Assembly (NCBI RefSeq): GCF_905475465.1
Contig: NC_062259.1
Location: 8,008,501-8,072,500 of the forward strand
DNA from: Pieris napi
Taxonomy: Eukaryota > Arthropoda > Insecta > Lepidoptera > Pieridae
Direction of reading: 5' to 3'
DNA: 64,000 bases
A program made the position numbers and the translations under genes. Positions 48,081 to 60,069 of the stretch are shown piece by piece (position 1 is the stretch's first letter; every line of letters starts with the position of its first letter). The notes below the pieces were generated by a model, which saw only the letters and a list, made by a program, of their open reading frames with translations, was not told the DNA's origin and did no database searches.

Positions 48081-49012
48081 GCACCTTAACAAGAATTTTG
48101 AATGACCATGACATCTGACAATGACATTTACCTTTTAAACAAATATAGGAATTTTAATTATTGTTTAAAATAAAAGATTTAAGATTATATACCTAGTTAT
48201 TTTCATTATAAAAGTGCGAATTTTATATGTGCGTCTGAATTATAATCAGAAGTGGTTTAAATTGAATATCTAAATCAATACTAATTAATATGATAAAATA
48301 TTTGTGAAAAAACTGTGCCAACCTTCCTGAGTGCTTCAATTAATTGAGGTTAACTATCCGTATGTATTATCGAGTATTATTTTATTTATTACAATATGAA
48401 TTTGTTTAACATAAGATTGCTTAATATTTGGTGAAATATAAATAATTCAAAACCCTATATATAGATACATTTTTCGAGTTATTTTTAAATTAATCTGGTA
48501 ATTGTTCAATAATTTAAAGCGCAATATCAAACAAATAGTTTAATATGATGTTAGTATAGTTGAACATCATTCACGTTAAACGTTTAATACTTATATTTCA
48601 TGCAGCGTTCAATTTACATTAAATAAATGTAAAACATGATATCTATTCCCTTAAATGGAAAATGAAAACTTTAGGACAAAGGTAAAAAGTGAAAACCATT
48701 TGGATTGCGTTTCAAAACCTCGCTTTCCTAGAAAAGCCGCGAGCATTTGTCACCGTTTTGCTGAAAGTTCCAACAAAACCGGTAAAATTTACGCTTCATG
48801 CCATTATCGGTCGCTTTCTATGTCAATTGTATTTTTTTGGAAAAACTTTTTTAAATAGGAATAGTGTGAAATTTTGTATGTATAGGCATTGTTTGTAGAT
48901 TATATTATTTACCCACTATTGTTAAAGAAATGGTAGTAGGATCGCATGTTAGTTTAAATCATCTTTATTATAGCGCTCATTTTTGGTAATATTTTGTAAC
49001 TTGATTTTGTTC
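48081..49012. other. No gene seen
   Basis: AT-rich, probably Lmx1 intron. Two overlapping short plus-strand ORFs near 48,655-48,898 have no recognisable domain. Confidence 0.45.
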
Positions 49013-49225
49013 TCTACTATATAAAAATAAGTCGGGTTTTCCTTCCTGACGCTATAACTTTAGAACGCACGAACCGATTTCCACGGTTTTGAATTCGTTG
49101 GAAAGGTCTCGGGCTCCGTGAGGTTTATAGCAAAGAAAATTCAACAGAAAAGCGGGATCACCAAACGAAATGTTACATAAAACGAAGCCATCTGGTGGCG
49201 AAACGGAGTTCGCCGAGTTTGCTAG
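49013..49225 (+). mobile_element. Non-autonomous Helitron, copy 1
   Basis: Starts TCTACTATATAAAAATAAG and ends GTTTGCTAG followed by T. A 3' hairpin GGCGAA-ACGGAG-TTCGCC lies about 10 bp before the CTAG, as Helitrons require. It is about 95% identical to the copy at 49,665. Confidence 0.88.
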
Positions 49226-49664
49226 TTACATATAATATTATATTGTTTATTTTGTGATACTTCCAAATGTCTTTAAAAATTTGTGAAAATCTATACAATA
49301 AAGATATTTTCGGGACAATATTGTTACAGAAGCGATCTTCTGGTGATATAATTAATAATATTAAGACAATATTTTATGTATTAGTAGGTACTTACACGGT
49401 TTAAATTAATAGAGATGAGGTTATATCAAGTCGTAGAGAACATCAGCCGATTGCACTGTATGCAAATTATATTTAACAAAAACATTAATTGCAAAGGATT
49501 TTTTTTCTAACGTTACTATTAAACTACTGTAGCAGTATAAATGAATATTATTTACTTTTTTCTATTTAATTCATGTCAATTTCATTGTACCTACCAACAC
49601 ATATTATTTTGGATTTTTTTATAAATTGCTATTAATCGCTTACTTGATAATTATAAATAAGATA

Positions 49665-49889
49665 TCTACTATATAAAAATAAGTCGGGTTTTCCTTCCTG
49701 ACGCTATAACTCCAGAACGCACGAACCGATTTCCACGGTTTTGCATTCGTTGGTAAGGTCTCGGGCTCCGTGAGGTTTATAGCAAAGAAAATTCAGGAAA
49801 AATTTCAACAGAAAAGCGGGATCACCAAACGAAATGTTACATAAAACGAAGCCATCTGGTGGCGAAACGGAGTTCGCCGAGTTTGCTAG
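49665..49889 (+). mobile_element. Non-autonomous Helitron, copy 2
   Basis: Same ends, same 3' hairpin and same orientation as copy 1, starting about 440 bp after copy 1 ends. It keeps a 12-bp segment (GGAAAAATTTCA region) missing from copy 1. It is inserted between A and T. Confidence 0.9.
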
Positions 49890-50847
49890 TAGTTTATAAA
49901 TTCGATCACATATGAAATTTTTTTTACTAAAAACAATTTAAAAACTCGGTCATCAAAATTCGCAACGTCCTTAAGAAAGTAACACTTTCACTAACCTGTT
50001 CTTCCGGCACACGAGAGCGGAGGCTGCATGCCGTCCTGCATCAATCCCGAATTGATATTTGTATAAAATTCTAACATTTTTTTCATATAAAACTTATCAC
50101 ACGGAACGCGTACGCCGCGGTAGCCGAAAACACAATGACGTAGTGTGAGCGAGCGCCCTCATCTTTCCTCTCCCATTCTTATCCCGCCAATCAGGTCCCC
50201 TCCTATGACTCCGCCCAATATTCTAACCCACCTACCTATTATACAGAAAGCTATTATATTTTACCATTGCGATACGGCACAAATTTCCTTTTTTTTTAGC
50301 CACAGGAAAATTCGACACTGTTGGTTAGACGATCGTTGATATTGGAACGCGGTGGATACATACAACAATAAAATTATAGACAAGTGATTTCTTTTTAATA
50401 TTCGTAGAAATTAAGGAGAATTTTGCGAAGAATACAAGCTAATAGGAAAAAGGTATTGATTTCTCTCGAGGTATGGAGAGGCATAGTACAAAAACAATAG
50501 ATTTACTCTTACGACTTACGTTAACCAATAACAAACGCAGATACTTAATACCATTATAAGTTACACAATACAATCGTTACACATCAAAGAATAAGTTATG
50601 ATTTTTTAAAATATAATTTAGCTAAAGTTCAAGTTACAGTGGCCTGGTCGCAAGTGACAACACAGCTTAAATCAAAATATGTCATTCATACTTACTTTAT
50701 TTAGCTTATTTAATGCAAAATTATGACTAAAATAATTCTAACCTCATACAAGTACATACGTTTCATACACAATTACTTACAAAAACATTTTTAAAATACT
50801 ACTCTGATTTGACTGTGTTAATAATTAAATTAAATTGTAACTTTTAG
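49890..50847. other. No gene seen
   Basis: Mostly AT-rich; 50,100-50,160 is G/C-richer (ACGCGTACGCCGCGG), and 50,160-50,230 is C-rich on the plus strand. No exon or known element was recognised. Confidence 0.45.
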
Positions 50848-51030
50848 CCAAGTCAAGTCAAGTCATTTATTCATATAGGTAACACAATGTACACTTATGC
50901 ACGTCAAAAAAGAAATACAAATTAAATGCTTCTAATTTTCCATTTACTGCCAGTTCTCAAATCAAGGGCGTAGAACGGAAGAGAAGAACTGGCAATAAAC
51001 TTTCCGCCACTCTTTTTTTTGCCGAGGGTC
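50848..51030 (-). mobile_element. LINE 3' end with (TTGAC)n tail
   Basis: On the minus strand: AAGAGTGGCGGAAAGTTTAT, TGCCAGTTCTTCTCTTCCGT, TCTACGCCCTTGATTTGAGA, then ATAAATGACTTGACTTGACT. The short tandem tail is typical of CR1/L2-type LINEs. Matching pieces occur at 51,515 and 56,620. Sequence up to about 51,300 may belong to the same element. Confidence 0.6.
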
Positions 51031-51514
51031 TAAGGACATTTCCTTTACTAAAAAAATGGGGTTGTGATAAACAAATGAAAAGCTACAGCGTCCAGTTTGA
51101 TGACAATCCAATTTTGCTTTGAGACAATCCTTGTAATTTCAATATCACCTCCAGGGTCTCCTCGGTGCCTTGTGGGTTTAGTCTATCTAACTTGTTCTTG
51201 AATAGTTTATTTGGAACTTTGAAGACTGAATTAAACTATGAAGTTTGACTTGCCCGCGCTAACTTCAGTTCCTTGATTTCTATCGCCTGAGTTTCAGTTA
51301 GTCTTTGATCTAAGTAATTGTCCAGCGTATATAGGCATCTGTCTACAAACTTTATGCATATATATTGGTATTTTTATCTGTAACTAGCTATCAACGGTAG
51401 CCTAACTGTATTCGTACAATATTTCGTATAAGGATTATTGCAAAAGTGACAGCATCAACATTTGATTTCTATATGTGAAGTGGTTGTTGTTGTGTCAAAA
51501 AGTTGGCGATTCAA

Positions 51515-51595
51515 ATGAGTGGCGGAGACAGTCTTGCCAGTTCTTGTCCGCTCTACGCGGGAACTGGTAGTAAATTCAGAGCTTTGGTTACTAAG
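51515..51595 (+). mobile_element. Second fragment of the same LINE 3' family
   Basis: AGTGGCGGAGACAGTCTTGC, CAGTTCTTGTCCGCTCTACG and AACTGGTAGTAAATTCAGA match the consensus of the fragment at 50,848, in the opposite orientation. Confidence 0.55.
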
Positions 51596-52359
51596 GCGAA
51601 GGATACAATAAAATATTAACATGTTTTTTACTTTAACATTATCACTCTCTAATAAATTGGTGAAGTGCAGGGTCTATGAAACTGTTTAAAGTATGCGCAT
51701 TTTCAACTTAGCGTGCTACTTTAATTCGATTGCTTTTTCTTTGTATTTGATAAAGAATACAACCGATTGTATGACTCAAAATCGACGATGCGCCTTAAAT
51801 ATTATACCTATACATAAATAAGGCGCAAAAATGTCCCGTGTCAGTATTCATAAAAATACTATATCTATGAGAGATTGTTTTATTTCGTTAATTCTTTTTA
51901 AAGTGACATGATAAACATAAAAACGAAGCTATAGCACTCCAAACACTGTATACTTCAATGCATACTTTAAAAACAATTTTAATTCATAAAAATATCCGGC
52001 TATTGCAATTTATATTGTGGTGAACTCAACTTTTTATACGAAAAAACAGCTGGAGAGCTATCTCGGTTAGACCACTTGTGATATACTATGGGTATTGTAC
52101 TGGAGTGGACCAATTCTGCCATTGAACTATTACTTACACAATCCGTCTATAAACACAACTGAAGCAATAACGAAATGGATACGCTTTAATATTCTGATGT
52201 TTAGAAGTCAGAACCGTAAGTAAGTTTTAAACAACAACACTAGATTAACAATTTGTGTCGTTTCTACGAAACTTCTTTAACAAATTTACAGTAAAACAAA
52301 TTGTACAATTCTATTACTACTTTTGGCAAGTGTTTTCTACTTTGTACTTGATAGAATAA
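51596..52359. other. No gene seen
   Basis: AT-rich, no recognisable exon or element. Confidence 0.45.
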
Positions 52360-52748
52360 TCTATATATATAAAAAGAAAATGGTGTTCGTTTGAGGCTCT
52401 TTCACGCTTAAACCACTGATCGTATCGACATGAAACTACCACCATTCGATGCGAAATTTTTCCTAGATGGTTTATGGCTTATTTATTAAATTCCAACGTT
52501 CCTTCATTTTTTTATTGCTGTTTTACTTTTATGAAAATTTATCCATACGGACTTCACCGCGGAAACATTCGGGGAGGCTTCCTAGAACCTCTAAACGTCA
52601 ACATCTGTTAAAAACTCGATTTTCGAAATGTTTCAATTTTCTTAGCGGGAAGTTAAAAAGAAGAATAATAAAAATATGAAAAAAAATAAAATAATGAAAC
52701 ATAAAATTTATTTTAATTCGTCCAGCAAAGCGGGCGCGAAACGGCTAG
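52360..52748 (+). mobile_element. Non-autonomous Helitron, different subfamily
   Basis: Starts TCTATATATATAAAAAGAAA, continues TGGTGTTCGTTTGAGGCTCT, and ends AAGCGGGCGCGAAACGGCTAG followed by T, inserted between A and T. The 70-codon ORF inside has no Rep/helicase features. Confidence 0.8.
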
Positions 52749-53196
52749 TAATTCATAAAACTAAAATATATAAGCAAACGTTTGTTACTCAGATACTGAC
52801 AACATAATTTTGTATCGATAGATATGTTCCGATTGCCGCATCCACTTTCAATCTGGTTTTTATTTACATGGACTTATTATTGTGTTTTCATTTATCAGTA
52901 GCAATGAATGCCTCTGCGTGCGTTTGATTCTATTGTGTGTTCACCTCTCCACCACTTCAAGTCCAATGGTGGTATGAGCAAGTAGAATACGTCCCGGACG
53001 GGTTACCACAACTCGTTTTTAATACGAATACTATTTTTATAAAGCTCAGTTAAGCGTGATCATTGATGGTTCGAATTTTTTGCCGATGGCAATTTCAAAG
53101 GTACTCATTTTTTAAAGGTTTTTAACGAGTTTCCGATAATGTAACGGAATTTATTGTACTGCTGTTTAATGTGATGACATTTTAAATAACGTTAAA
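52749..53196. other. No gene seen
   Basis: AT-rich except around 52,905-53,020. Nothing recognised with confidence. Confidence 0.4.
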
Positions 53197-53310
53197 AGAG
53201 CAGTGTTGGCCTAGTGGCTTCAGCGTGCAGTGGCAGAGCACTCTCAACGCTGATTCCTTAGGTTCATATCATAGCGTTGCGAACTAAATCTAATATGTAT
53301 GTTTATATGA
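53197..53310 (+). mobile_element. SINE head (tRNA-derived), truncated and degenerate
   Basis: GAGCAGTGTTGGCCTAGTGG, then CTTCAGCGTG, is the A-box region of a common lepidopteran SINE. GGTTCATATC at 53,261-53,270 occupies the B-box position. The usual SINE body does not follow. It is not a tRNA gene. Confidence 0.75.
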
Positions 53311-54044
53311 ACCTACAATACCAAGACTCAGAATAGGGAAATTAAATATTTCTGTAAAAAAATTGATTACATGACATACTAACCATTACGCCTAGTGTTT
53401 TCGGTTTGATTTCCTGTCGGCGCACGGACTTTAATAAGTTTTTAATTTGGCTCACCTTTTGTTAACGGTCAATCCTCTTAAATGACTAACACGGTGAAAT
53501 ATCTATAGAAGTTATACTGCCGTATGAAGGACAAGTACACTGTCTTGGTTCTAGATTAATTATCATGCGATTCAGATATAATATGTAATCACTGTGTTTA
53601 ATATTCGGGATAATTGAAATCATGTATTTAATTAGTAGGCTATAACTCATTAACGTATTACATGCAAGAGGAACTATGATATATTCACTTTATTTTAATA
53701 CCAGATAAAACAAATACAATTAAATATTGGTCAGGATAATAATGCTACGGCAGCCATATTCTCCTTATTTATGGACTATTCATGAAATACGCAATTACTA
53801 ATAGTGTAATATTTAAATTGTATATACATATTTGTGTATCTAACTTAAAGATGGGTTCCGAGTTATAACTTTGAACACCATATTAAGATTAATTTTTATA
53901 CTGGATATCTCTATTAATTTACGTAATTAATTGTAAATGTATTAGAGTCCTTATATATGAAATTGGCGTTTTGTATGTGAGAAACAAAAATGTAGATTTT
54001 TTTAAATAGAATATTATATATTATTATATTATTATATATTTAAT
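53311..54044. other. No gene seen
   Basis: AT-rich; ends in a TATTA microsatellite (54,005-54,045). Confidence 0.45.
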
Positions 54045-55174
54045 TAATCAAAGTATAGACTATTGCTATCTATGCACTTTTGCCATCTTATAGGAAGTTC
54101 ATTGATCCCTTTAGTGAAACACCATCGGACGAGAATCAATAAAACCTTTGAAGGTGGTTTCGACTGCTCCATCAGAGTTGAATTTGTTACCTTGCAAGAA
54201 GTTAACCAAATTTCGAAAAAAATGGTAATATGTTAGAGCATGGTCCGGGGAGAACGGTGGATTTCAATTGAAGCTCCCCAAATTTGGTAACAGTCCGTTG
54301 TGCAGTGTGTGGTCTAGCGTTGTCCTGAAGCAGTATTGGCCTAGAGCGATTGACCAGCCTTGATTGCTAGCTGGCTTTTCCATCATGGTTTGCAGTTGCT
54401 GACAATAGACATCTGCCGTAATCGTCTGGCCAGATTTAAGAAAGTTATAGTTAACACCCCGGGCTGGTCCACCAAACGTTCACAAGTAACTTTTTCGGAG
54501 TAAATTTTTACTTGGGGCATGATTTGGCTGGCTCGGCTTCGGGGTCCAGCCATTGCGATGAGCGCTTCCGATTCTCATACAGGATCTACTTTTCATCATA
54601 AGTCACATCACTCGATTTAAATTTAATTTACGTGGTCTTGTTTGCCCTACCCCTAGAGTGTATATAAAAAATCGGCGTTTAATTTATTTTTTTATGGCGT
54701 ATTATTTGCCCATTTGTATAGAAAGTAAAAATAAATGTATCTCATGAACCGTAAGTTTCCGCAACATAAAACTTTGCAAAACGCTTTCTTTTAGTGAGTA
54801 GGTACTATCTACAAAAAAATATCGGCATTCAAATCGATGGACCATATTGGAAAGTTTAGCCGGTTTTACCTTTACCTTTCAAGCTTTTTCACCTTCCCAA
54901 TTTGCTTCAAGTGGATTAATACAGTTATATCACTAACACAGCAGCCTGCAGCTAACTCAGACGTAGTTTGCGATGGTTCCGCTTCCACAATAGCCTTCGA
55001 TCTTTATCTTCGATCTTCGAAATTTCCAGATCGAAATCGTAGGAATCAAAAACGCACTGTGTCTTTTGCGATACCGTCGTCATACACTTAATTAATCCTT
55101 CGAGACGTTTCTGCAGCACTGGTGCCACGGTGGAACTCGTACTCGTAAATAACGCGACATTTCATGTTTTCCAT
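54045..55174 (-). pseudogene. Mariner transposase remnant
   Basis: On the minus strand from ATG 55,174 the N-terminal helix-turn-helix is readable: EFHRGTSAAETSRRIN, then SQTTSELAAG and VLIHLKQIGKVKKLER. In the catalytic part, VYCQQLQTMMEK and LQDNARPHTAQRTVTKLGE contain the second catalytic Asp. The C-terminus FKGFIDSR..., ending near 54,080, matches mariner. Stops and frameshifts occur throughout, including just after RRIN, and the middle of the protein is largely lost. Terminal inverted repeats were not found. It is inactive. Confidence 0.88.
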
Positions 55175-56109
55175 TTTATAAATAGAGTGACGCAAAGAAA
55201 AAAAATTAAAACCGGAAAATGAAATGAATCATGGTTATCGAAAAACAAATGCACCAGTAAGCTGTATAAAATTGAATTTGGAATTCCTAACCAAAGAGGA
55301 GATATTTGAGGTCAAAGTGGCCAGTACGACAAAACGCCAATTTCCATGTATGGACCCAATATTATGAGCACGTATTCACCTCACCAATGGTATGCATGTT
55401 AGACCGGAGTAGCAATAAAGCAGGCGAAACTTTTCAAACCACCAGAATTTTATTGTCCGTTCCACCCGGCATTGAAACCCTACTACGTCAAAAGAAGAAA
55501 TTTTAGGTACTGTGCTTTCATTCGAAATACAAAGATAATAAATGTTTCATTCATACAAATGTAGCTCACGACCATAGCGGTTTTCGAAAGAACTCTTTCC
55601 GAGCTGGTTATTAAAGAAATATCGACTCAAATGTTAAGCACATTTAAGCACACATAAAAGATAATAAAGCTTTGAATTTGATAAGACATAGTATGGGCTA
55701 ACTAATGTAAGTAGTAATTTTATCTGCGAGGCGCCTCGCGATTCAAAGTAAATTATTATTAGAAGTTAAAATTAAACTTGTTGTTAAAGGTAAAAACCTT
55801 CAATTAAAATTCCTCATAAAACGCAATCGGTTGTAAAAAGTTCGATAACTCGAAAATATTTATAAATCCTCTTTCATTCTGACTACTTCTGATTTTCCAA
55901 TAAGCCTGCGTTGGTAAAGGCAATATTCAGTGCAATAAGTCCAAACCCAATGGTGTGTGAGAAAAGTGATTGGAAATATTGAACTCGACCGAATGAGAAA
56001 CAAATAAAAATAAAAAACATTCCGCTTTGTTTTCTAGATAATTTTATTGGTAAGTGTCGGTTGGATAAGATTATCCACGTATATCGCACTTCTTCTGTAC
56101 CTATAACGT
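55175..56109. other. No gene seen
   Basis: AT-rich. Short ORFs near 55,306 (+) and 55,883-56,089 (-) have no recognisable domain. Confidence 0.45.
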
Positions 56110-56395
56110 AATTTTGCTCTCTTTCTTGAGTGAGTGGTGGTAAAGCAAAGAAACATCTACGGCGGACAATCTGTTTCCACCGGTTTCTGTCCAGCGCCTC
56201 TCTTATGTGTGTACAGTTTTGAGGACGATGAAGCTTTCACTTAATCGGTCCATCTGGTGAACGGCCACGTGATCTTTTCCCTTTTGTATGACCAACCACG
56301 ATCAGTTTCTCCATGTTCACATCACCTTTGCGGATTGTATGGCCGAAATATGATAAAATTCCTTGTCGGCATATAGTAGACAGGCGAATGCAGAA
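56110..56395 (-). pseudogene. Non-LTR reverse transcriptase C-terminal remnant
   Basis: On the minus strand, HTIRKGDVNMEKLIVVGHTK and GKRSRGRSPDGPIK precede a stop, and REALDRNRWKQIVRRR follows in the same frame. This is the C-terminal region (GH-R-----EKLI-G--GKR-RGR, then DR-RW) of LINE endonuclease-reverse transcriptases, the part that in the copy B LINE reads GRVLRHD...GKRRVGRRKK. No RT core remains. Confidence 0.75.
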
Positions 56396-56619
56396 TTGAG
56401 TTTAAATCGAACAAGTAATTTTACTAGTATGCTTTAATTCAGATTCGTCTGGAGATAACGAAACATTTTTATTAATGATTTAGAATAAGCAAGTACATTC
56501 CATGTTTGTTATACTAAACTAAAAGTACCTCGGCAAAGAAATCCCAGCGCTCGGCAAGCTTAGCATTTAATAACTCCGAGAAAAGGATTAAAAGTCAGCT
56601 AGTTTTCGCAATAAGTTCA

Positions 56620-56695
56620 TAAATAAAAGAGTGACGGAGAGTATTGCCATTTCTTCTCGTCCGTTCTACGCCCTTGATTTGAGAATAAATGATAT
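56620..56695 (+). mobile_element. Third fragment of the CR1/L2-like LINE 3' family
   Basis: AGAGTGACGGAGAGTATTGC, TTCTTCTCGTCCGTTCTACG and CCCTTGATTTGAGAATAAAT match the fragments at 50,848 and 51,515. Confidence 0.6.
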
Positions 56696-58659
56696 TTGAT
56701 AGCATTCACATTCATTAATAGTTAACAGTTAATTTATTTATGAAATTGATTTTGATTGAGCGGAATCACAAAACTGGACTCCACTGGAGGTTCTTATCGG
56801 ACCAGGTCATAATTAGAAGGATAGTCTACAATTAAAAGTAAATCCGTCGCTAAAGTAGAAAATTTTTCTAACTCTTTCTTTAAAAGAACGATCATTGGAG
56901 CATCTTTTCGCGTCTAATTCCTTGAAATCGTTCATGAGCGTACGTATTGACTCGCGTCAATAACGCTGTACTGAAAATGCTGCCTTATCACTTCTTCATT
57001 TTAATATATACCATAATGCGTTCTGATAAAGTTCAATTTTCTTACATATGTGGATTGGATTCCATAAAAAGGGACGTTTTCCCCTTGTTTACTAAAGGGT
57101 CGTGTTTTGTTGCAGATCAAAGAAGTATAGGCATGGCGAACAAATAGACTTATATATGAGAAAATACCTAGATCTCAGTCTTATAAATATATTTATATGA
57201 GATTTTCTATGTTGGATATTTGTATAGTTCATATTGACAAGTAATCTCAGTAATGAGAAATAAGAAATGGTTCAATTTTTGCACTTTCTCACAGTTTTTT
57301 CATTACTGTAACCAGAGGTTTTCGCGTACAAGCGATAAGGCCACCAGTTGCACTATGTCATTTTTAAACTGTAGTAGGTTCAATAAAGCTTGAACAAAGG
57401 TAAATAGAAAACGATTAAAAAAGTTAAAAGCAGCCAACCGTGTAACAACAATATGAATTGTCAATATGTTTGCAAGCCTGTTCGTCGGAGCTACGCGTGT
57501 CGGACACGTGTCATGATTTAACTAAAATGTATTAGCTTTTATTTCAAGCGTTCATCTTCTATATTACTCCCTTCAATTACCGGTGATACACCCAAGGGAA
57601 AATTTAAAGTTTTAACGATGACGTGATAGACATACTCCAATGTGCGACTATCCTACGCTGTGATAGTGTCGCGTCTAGAACTTCGGAGTTCAATTTCACG
57701 ACTACATGTTCTATAATGGAATGAATTTTAAGTGATTTGTCTTGTGCTGGCTTTATTTAAAAAATGTCAGTTTATGCGCCACCTATTTACGATTCAGCTA
57801 CGGAATAAATTTGTTAATTTGTCTGTTAATCTTCGTAAGAAACGTGACAAAATATTGACATTAGTAATAAAAAATAAAAACATTGGCTGCACGAACTTAT
57901 TTTAACCTAAAAATACGCGTAAATTCATAAATAAATCATCAAAACATTTTTTAATTCTAAAATCGTGCTACGGGTAAAATTCCAGTCAGAGGGGTATATT
58001 ATGCGAGGCCCAATATTTGCCTGATCTCATGTCATTTGAAGATTTTTGGATAAGGAGAGTCATGCTGTGTCTCTCCCCTGGATTATGCGGGGTGACGACC
58101 CCCTAAAGTTAATCCTCATCACACGATGATTAAATATTTCCAAATGAATTGATATCGGATTGTATCAAAAAAAAAATTATTTTGCATTTTTTCGTATGTT
58201 TGTATGTGTATCTTACACTTTCTTTATTAATACGAATGTTCTGACGTTAAGAATTATCTGTTTATAGTTATAAAAATATAGACTTTGACAGAAACTAATT
58301 ATAATTCATTCTATTTATCATCACACCAGAATAAATAAATCTGCTCGGCTGGATTGAATCAACTTGGAAAGAATTTATCATATTTTAATATGAAACGCCG
58401 CAGAGAGGTGAGAAGACTACTTATTACTTATAACTTTAATAAAATCTACGTCAATAAAAAGAAAGAAGAGAATATTTTATTGAAATAAAATTACAACATA
58501 GTTAATATAATAAAAAAATCGTGTGTTAATTATTATATACACGCGTTAGAAGTTATAGGTAGGTACTTCTTTGGCGTAACAAGATAAAAATCTTTTTAAA
58601 AAAATTACGTAATTCTACGTTTTAGAAAAAACTTCACTAACAATAGAAAAAACTAAAAT
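56696..58659. other. No gene seen
   Basis: AT-rich single-copy sequence. 57,985-58,110 is G/C-richer with short inverted words (CTCTCCCCTGG, GCGGGGTGACGACCCCC) but shows no family I know. No exon is supported. Confidence 0.45.
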
Positions 58660-58775
58660 GTTGACTATAGCTAACTTCAGGGTGTCGGTTTTTTGTGACG
58701 GCGTGCGTAGGCATCGTTAAAATTTACTCTCATCATTTTTCCCTAACGCGCCAAAAGAAGTATAGCTTCATACAC
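58660..58775 (-). mobile_element. MITE, second copy of the GGCGCGTTA family
   Basis: Minus-strand TATACTTCTTTTGGCGCGTTA, AAAATGATGAGAGTAAATTTT, GCCTACGCACGCCGTCACAA, ending GAAGTTAGCT, matching 47,880-48,060 in order. It is directly followed by a SINE 3' end. Confidence 0.65.
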
Positions 58776-58830
58776 TGAGGCCCAGTCTTAAAAGGTTATA
58801 GCGCCAATTGTTTTTTTAGTTATAACCATT
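58776..58830 (+). mobile_element. SINE 3' terminal fragment
   Basis: CTGAGGCCCAGTCTTAAAAG, GTTATAGCGCCAATTG and a T-rich end match the 3' terminus of the lepidopteran SINE whose middle part lies in units A-C. Confidence 0.65.
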
Positions 58831-58934
58831 TATATCTATGCTAATATTGATTTAAAAAGCGGCATTAACTCTCTTATGTCAAATCCTATATGTTATTGAA
58901 GCGATTGACATACGCCTCGACTCTGAATCTTATA

Positions 58935-59171
58935 CCCGCCTTCCACTGCGAGCGGAACGGACCCATTACGGACAATTTACGCTATACTCGTAAAGATGTG
59001 CTTCACTAAAACGGAGACGAGCGCAGCGGAGAGAGCGAGTTGAAAGAGTCACATATGAGGTTAGCGAGTTGAGGTTTTCCCACGGAAATGAAAATCAAAA
59101 TGTATGAATATCATCGTTACGAGTATAGCGGAGTCCGTAATGGGTCCGTTCCGCTCGCAGTGGAAGGCGGG
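58935..59171. mobile_element. 237-bp MITE with 38-bp perfect terminal inverted repeats
   Basis: CCCGCCTTCCACTGCGAGCG...CCATTACGGA (58,935-58,972) is exactly complementary to 59,134-59,171. A second inverted pair (CGCTATACTCGTAA near 58,980 and its complement near 59,117) extends the stem. Flanks are TTATA and CATAAA, so the target duplication is unclear. The perfect arms imply a fairly recent insertion. Confidence 0.85.
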
Positions 59172-59944
59172 CATAAATCTTAGATTACTTAAGCAAAAAT
59201 GTTGACAACAAAACCTAATCTTTAAGCACCTGCTATAATTCTAATAGTACCGATTGTTTAAAAGGCTACAGTATTTGTCTATTTATAATACTATCCGTAT
59301 TCTGAATTTCTTTTCGTTTAGATAGAAATATTCGATTTTTATTACCGTATTAAAGGATCACCCCCAGGGCGTTGGGACACGCCCTAGCTTGGCAATTCCA
59401 ATAATACGACTTAGTAATGAAACTTGTTTTATTGCTATAAAATGAAATCGTTTTCAATACCGTTCATTACTTATGCATCGGAATATTTTTAACGAATCGT
59501 GTTCCAGGAAATCACTTATAATAATTTAGGAAAGCCTTTAATTTCCCAATATAAAGCAAATACAGAAATGTTTAAACAAAAAACGTTTTTTGTTGTTTGC
59601 GCAAGTGCTACATTTAAATTAAACTTATTTAAAGGATATACAAGCGAATTAATTACATTGTTAACATAGCTCAATGTTTCGAGTGTTTTTCAGAAATCGT
59701 CAGCGAGAGCCGGCGTTTATATCAGTTAAAGCAGTTTTATTCAAAATTCTACGTGAATATAAAACATTCAAATTGTGGCTTTTTCTTAGGAATGCCTTAA
59801 AAATAGTTGCAGGTACACATTTCATACCGTCTTGTTTATTAGTCAGCCTTAAAGTCTTAACACTATCGGGGAAGGAGATATATATTTTAGGAATTTTTGA
59901 ACAATTCTACACACTATACTGTGTATTTTTTATAGTGCCACCAA
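59172..59944. other. No gene seen
   Basis: AT-rich, with a small hairpin AGGGCGTTGGGACACGCCCT at 59,367-59,386. The 116-codon ORF 59,674-60,024 runs into the MITE that follows and is not supported as a gene. Confidence 0.5.
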
Positions 59945-59947
59945 CTG

Positions 59948-60069
59948 CCCTGCGATTCTGTAACTCACTTTACGAACTCACACAGCGGTTTTCGCATCGG
60001 CGGTCGCTCTCAAATCAGTCGTGAAGCAGTCATTTTATGATTTGGCATTCTGATAAACAATAAACAGGG
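59948..60069. mobile_element. Internally deleted palindromic MITE (CWG family)
   Basis: Left arm CCCTGCGATTCTGTAACTCA... through the loop to ATTCTGATAAACAATAAA, then only CAGGG of the right arm. Its loop is in the opposite orientation to that of the 40,583 and 46,924 copies. CTG precedes and CAG follows, so the target duplication is not exact. Confidence 0.82.

Noticed and set aside
53197..53275. tRNA-like A and B boxes
   Set aside because: They belong to the SINE head. No cloverleaf with a complete acceptor stem can be drawn.
55306..56089. Short ORFs right of the mariner
   Set aside because: No family recognised, no splice context, and composition like the surrounding intron.
59674..60024. 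116-codon ORF ending in LRFCNSLYELTQRFSHRRSLSNQS
   Set aside because: Its last 30 codons are the arm of the CWG MITE, and the same peptide appears from other MITE copies. The rest has no domain.
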